In this document: positions 60,724-64,000 of the stretch, one piece after another
How the letters are laid out: every line of letters starts with the position of its first letter
Position numbering within the stretch: position 1 is the first letter of the stretch
Assembly (NCBI GenBank): GCA_020137815.1
Contig: CM035351.1
Span: forward strand, 477,938 to 541,937
Length of the DNA stretch: 64,000 nucleotides
Source: Hormiphora californensis
Taxonomy: Eukaryota; Ctenophora; Tentaculata; Cydippida; Pleurobrachiidae
Direction: 5' to 3'
Notes under the pieces: model-generated
Databases searched by the model: none
What the model saw: only the letters and a program-made list of their open reading frames with translations
Told to the model about the DNA's origin: nothing
Translations under genes and position numbers: made by a program

Positions 60724-62841
60724 CTATAACAACTCAACGACATGAATGGCATCACAGAAACAGCAGAATATACTCTTTTGATGCATCACATTATCCTGTA
60801 GTACCTCTCCCCGCTCATATCCCCGGTATAATCTCGATATAACTGGACACTCCTCCGGTAACCAATCCTCAGATACCGTGGCAGTATCCACCGACCCGGT
60901 AGTTCCCTCAGTTGAGGGTCTAAAGTAAAACTGATCACGTGATATCCCCTCCACCGTCAGAGATCCATCCACTATGACGTCATATTTACCCCACTTGTTT
61001 AGCAGGTTGATTACAGCAAAGTAATCCTCGTCATTACCGAAGAACTTGCCTACTGATTCAGGTAGTTCTAGAAAGCAGTAGTCCCCCTCGTCGTCTAGAT
61101 GGTAGTCCCTGTGATCCGGATCTACCGGGAAATATGTGATAGGAATTATGTCAGGACTCCACTGTTGGACCTCCGAACTGGTCTCGCGTGTGTTAGCGTG
61201 TGTTGGGTCAGGACTCCATATAGTATCTGACTCGCTGTCACTACTGCAGCAGGGTGTTAGAGTGGCCGAGGTTGTGATATTGCTGTTCGCTGTACTGTCA
61301 CGGGTAGATGGGCACAGGGTGGCTGACTCAGAATAACCCTCATCACCACTACTACCCATATCACTACTAGTACCCCCATCACCACTACTATCATCGTGTA
61401 GTTTGAACCTTTGGTAGCTTCTCAGGATATCGGGGATATAATCTGATCGAGTCTGGAAGATTTGTATAAATACCAGGTCCATTGGTGTAGGGGATGGAGG
61501 AGGTGGGAATACCTGCTGGGTGATATCCAGAAACAATGGCTGTCCTATTGAGTCCTCTACAGGTCCAAGTCCAACTAGCACGGAAGGTGATTCCTCTGCA
61601 GTAGGTACTGGGGGTAATTCCTCTACAGGTCCGACTTGGGGTGTTTCATGTTCATCTACCGTTGTTAAAACCACCGTAGATTTAACTGATGCATGGGGTG
61701 GCTCTTCTTTGGGTACCATAGATATGCTGTCAGACACCCCCTCAATGCTGTCAGACACCCCCTCGATGCTGTCAGACACCCCCTCAATAGGCTCACTTTG
61801 TTGTCTATCTGAGCTAGTAATTCCTAGCAGCTCCTCCCCGGCCGATGAATCTCCAGTTGTTGGGCTCTGCAGGTCTTCCCCGGCCGTTGAATCTCCAATT
61901 GTTGGGCTCTGCAGCTCCTCCCCGGCCGATCCAGTTGTTGGGCTATGCAGGTATTCCTCCGTAGACTGCTCAGATGGTTCAGCCTCCACTAAAGTACAGT
62001 CGATAATTTCAACCGTTTCAATCCCATCATGATTTTCTTCAGTTATTTCAGACGATTCCTCTATCAAACCACCCTCCGTTGTTGTATGGTCAGTCTCAGT
62101 AATCTCTAAAAGGGCCGGTCTCCTTGCAGTCTCAGTAACCTCTGAAAGGTCAGGTCTCCTTGCAGTAACATGTCTAACAGGTTGTCTCCTTGGCACCAAC
62201 ACTACCACCGGTGTAACAGGGGCGCGAGTTTTAGATTTGATGGCTGAGAACAGACCACTGTTATTTAGGGTGATATCGAAAACTGGCTCATGGTTCAGTT
62301 CAGGGTCCGTCAGGAGTAACACTGGCTCGCCCATCTGATCATGGTTCAGTTCTGGGCCAGTCAGGAGCAACACTGGTTGACCTGATCCACTAGGCTCCCT
62401 TTCTGTTTCACTGCTGGATGGTGAGGAGCTGCTTTGTGCCGAGGAGGAGGATGTGGATAGGGGGCTAGAGTTGGATGTTACCCTTCCTAGTGATGACATA
62501 TCCTCATCGTCCTGAAACAGCTCCCCCTCACTAGACGGGGTGTAGGAGACCTCACTAGAGGGGGACGGGGTGTAGGTACTGGAGGGAACACTAGAGGAGG
62601 GGGACGGGGTGTACGTCCTGTAAGCGCTGTCTTGTGCCGGTGAGTGATCTATTGACGGGGTAAGAGCACTGTGGTCTGGTGAGGGGGTAAGGGAGCGAGG
62701 GAAGGGGGTAGTACTGGACGAGTGATCTGGGGACGGGGTACTACTGTTCAACTCTTCGTAACCCTCTTTTTTCTTATTGCCTCTTAGCCGCAGGAACCTG
62801 ATAATACTGGATTGTTTTGAGGAAGGGGACGATTTGGGCAT
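60724..62841 (-). CDS. Acidic Ser/Pro-rich protein B, paralogue-like to A
   Basis: This is an intronless frame of 705 residues from the ATG at 62841 (MPKSSPSSKQSSIIRF). The N-terminal 150 residues are Ser/Pro-rich with STPSPDHS-type repeats. The middle has EELQSPTTGDS and SIEGVSD repeats. The C-terminal ~90 residues look folded: SVGKFFGNDEDYFAVINLLNKW, then GKYDVIVDGSLTVEG. The NLLNKWGKY segment matches ILENWGKY at the C-terminus of protein A next door, so the two share a terminal module. No known domain is recognised. It is transcribed in the same direction as A, about 170 bp upstream of it. Confidence 0.65.
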   Translation of the reverse strand: MPKSSPSSKQSSIIRFLRLRGNKKKEGYEELNSSTPSPDHSSSTTPFPRSLTPSPDHSALTPSIDHSPAQDSAYRTYTPSPSSSVPSSTYTPSPSSEVSYTPSSEGELFQDDEDMSSLGRVTSNSSPLSTSSSSAQSSSSPSSSETEREPSGSGQPVLLLTGPELNHDQMGEPVLLLTDPELNHEPVFDITLNNSGLFSAIKSKTRAPVTPVVVLVPRRQPVRHVTARRPDLSEVTETARRPALLEITETDHTTTEGGLIEESSEITEENHDGIETVEIIDCTLVEAEPSEQSTEEYLHSPTTGSAGEELQSPTIGDSTAGEDLQSPTTGDSSAGEELLGITSSDRQQSEPIEGVSDSIEGVSDSIEGVSDSISMVPKEEPPHASVKSTVVLTTVDEHETPQVGPVEELPPVPTAEESPSVLVGLGPVEDSIGQPLFLDITQQVFPPPPSPTPMDLVFIQIFQTRSDYIPDILRSYQRFKLHDDSSGDGGTSSDMGSSGDEGYSESATLCPSTRDSTANSNITTSATLTPCCSSDSESDTIWSPDPTHANTRETSSEVQQWSPDIIPITYFPVDPDHRDYHLDDEGDYCFLELPESVGKFFGNDEDYFAVINLLNKWGKYDVIVDGSLTVEGISRDQFYFRPSTEGTTGSVDTATVSEDWLPEECPVISRLYRGYERGEVLQDNVMHQKSIFCCFCDAIHVVELL

Positions 62842-62958
62842 ATTTTCTAACCTCGGCCATCATATCAGTATCATGATCAACAAAACGAATAGCAATATAG
62901 AGAGGGAGAATGTTGAGATCTGTCTTGAGGACTCCATGGAGTGTTGATCATCAGGTTG

Positions 62959-63003
<45 letters not shown>
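62959..63003. repeat. (GT)n microsatellite
   Basis: About 22 GT units, 120 bp upstream of the protein B start. Confidence 0.95.
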
Positions 63004-63004
<1 letters not shown>

Positions 63005-63244
63005 CTATATATGTATTGAGGCAGCAGCCTTCATGATATATATGAACATTATTGAGTTTAATACTTTACACTTACCTGGATCAACTCTCCTTCAGGTATA
63101 CGATTTGTTGAACAGGAACACGATATGATGAAGACGTGGTTGAAAGATATTTTATTACCGGGGATCTTGATGAAACGGGATCTACAGTAAAACCAGGTAT
63201 GAATTATTTTATCATAGTTATTATACACGTGCATGCCTCTTTAT

Positions 63245-63281
63245 CATCAGCATGCTCAATGACACATTGAGCATGCTGATG
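63245..63281. repeat. Perfect 17-bp inverted repeat, 3-nt loop
   Basis: CATCAGCATGCTCAATG, ACA, then its exact complement. Either strand could form a tight hairpin. The rest of 62842-64000 shows GCGC-rich patches near 63400-63440 and 63690-63720 and no gene. Confidence 0.8.
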
Positions 63282-64000
63282 GGGGGTCATGAAATTTAGC
63301 GATTGTGCGTGGGAATTTAACTTTGTATGGTCTATTTAGAGAAACAAATATTTTTTAGAAAATCAATCAGAATCAAATGGCAGAGTTTTTGGCACGTCGC
63401 GCCCCTCTATGTTCCCCTATAATGCCCCCTTCGCGGCTAAAGCGCCTGTACAGTTTTCCTCGACACTTTCACAACCAATAAAATGCGATAAACATATCGA
63501 TAAAAAACAATTCAAAGTCAATGGTCATCCTTTGGGCAGCTCACGTCGCTGCGAGCGAGGATACTTTACTTTGTAAAAAGGCATAGCAGGGTTAGAATTC
63601 GAAAACGACAATTTGGTATACTAACTAATCGGTAGAGGGACCATTTTGGTCACACTTTCGTTGCGAGGGGCAACGGTGTAGCAACTAGAGCCGCGCGCAC
63701 AGTGACGAGCTGACATTACATTATGAAACCCGATAGCTAATTTAACAGTCGTTTGAACATTTTGCGCGCTCATGATAACTGCTAGCTGGGAGATTTAACA
63801 CCCTCCTCGCAGTTTGACAGTCCAGTTCCCCTTTTCACGCGTTTCTCTACATTTGAATAACATGCGTGTAAAATTCTAAGTATTGAAAATGTGTGTAAAC
63901 ACACAGTTCTGTCAACAAAAGAAAGGGGAAACATGTCTGCAACACGTTTCAATGTTATCTCTCTCATAAGGAGTGAAAAGAATCACATTCCATTCGTTTC

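Overview
This is nuclear DNA from an animal. Genes are split by short spliceosomal introns (GT...AG, mostly 80-500 bp), several have AATAAA poly(A) signals, and the proteins include metazoan families: a CLOCK/NPAS2-type PAS protein, a junctophilin-type MORN protein, a PIM-type kinase, UBE2L3, POLR3E and RCC2. Compact gene spacing, many microsatellites and MITEs, and divergence from vertebrate sequences suggest an invertebrate, perhaps a non-bilaterian such as a sponge. The phylum is an inference and not proven here.

Layout. 1-500 is homopolymer-smeared sequence of doubtful quality. 507-4269 is a 3.76 kb element with ~350 bp terminal inverted repeats, AG...CT ends and a 6-bp target duplication, as in Polinton/Maverick elements; it carries a 62-bp satellite and two small TATA-driven ORFs. 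4415-9562 (+) is the 3' part of a CLOCK-like gene. 9.9-10.6 kb holds MITEs. 11549-19392 (-) is a ~20-exon coiled-coil gene with a TIR element in one intron. It diverges from a WW-domain gene (19960-21890, +) across a ~570 bp shared promoter interval. 22319-23668 (+) is a double-stranded-RNA-binding protein, followed by a broken paralogue (23855-24432) that runs into a ~1 kb foldback element. 25680-33760 (+) is POLR3E; four of its exon-intron boundaries are expanded into tandem arrays. 34765-35492 (+) is UBE2L3. 35.6-36.8 kb is again homopolymer-smeared, and 36.9-41.2 kb is mostly microsatellite. 41801-46642 (+) is the junctophilin-like gene, with an intronless PIM-like kinase nested in one intron and its last two exons duplicated in tandem (47920-49037). 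49937-53298 (+) is RCC2, converging on two minus-strand genes (54662-60549 and 60724-62841) for large acidic, Pro/Ser-rich proteins sharing a C-terminal WGKY motif.

No operon-like logic links these genes. The recurring theme is local tandem duplication seeded at functional boundaries. Arrays or duplicates carry 5' splice sites (POLR3E three times), 3' splice sites (POLR3E, the junctophilin-like gene and the CLOCK-like gene) or a stop codon (minus-strand gene at 54.66 kb). Exon phases were checked by hand and close exactly for CLOCK, POLR3E, the junctophilin-like gene and RCC2 up to its last exon. Three genes carry single-base frame breaks, which may be assembly errors.
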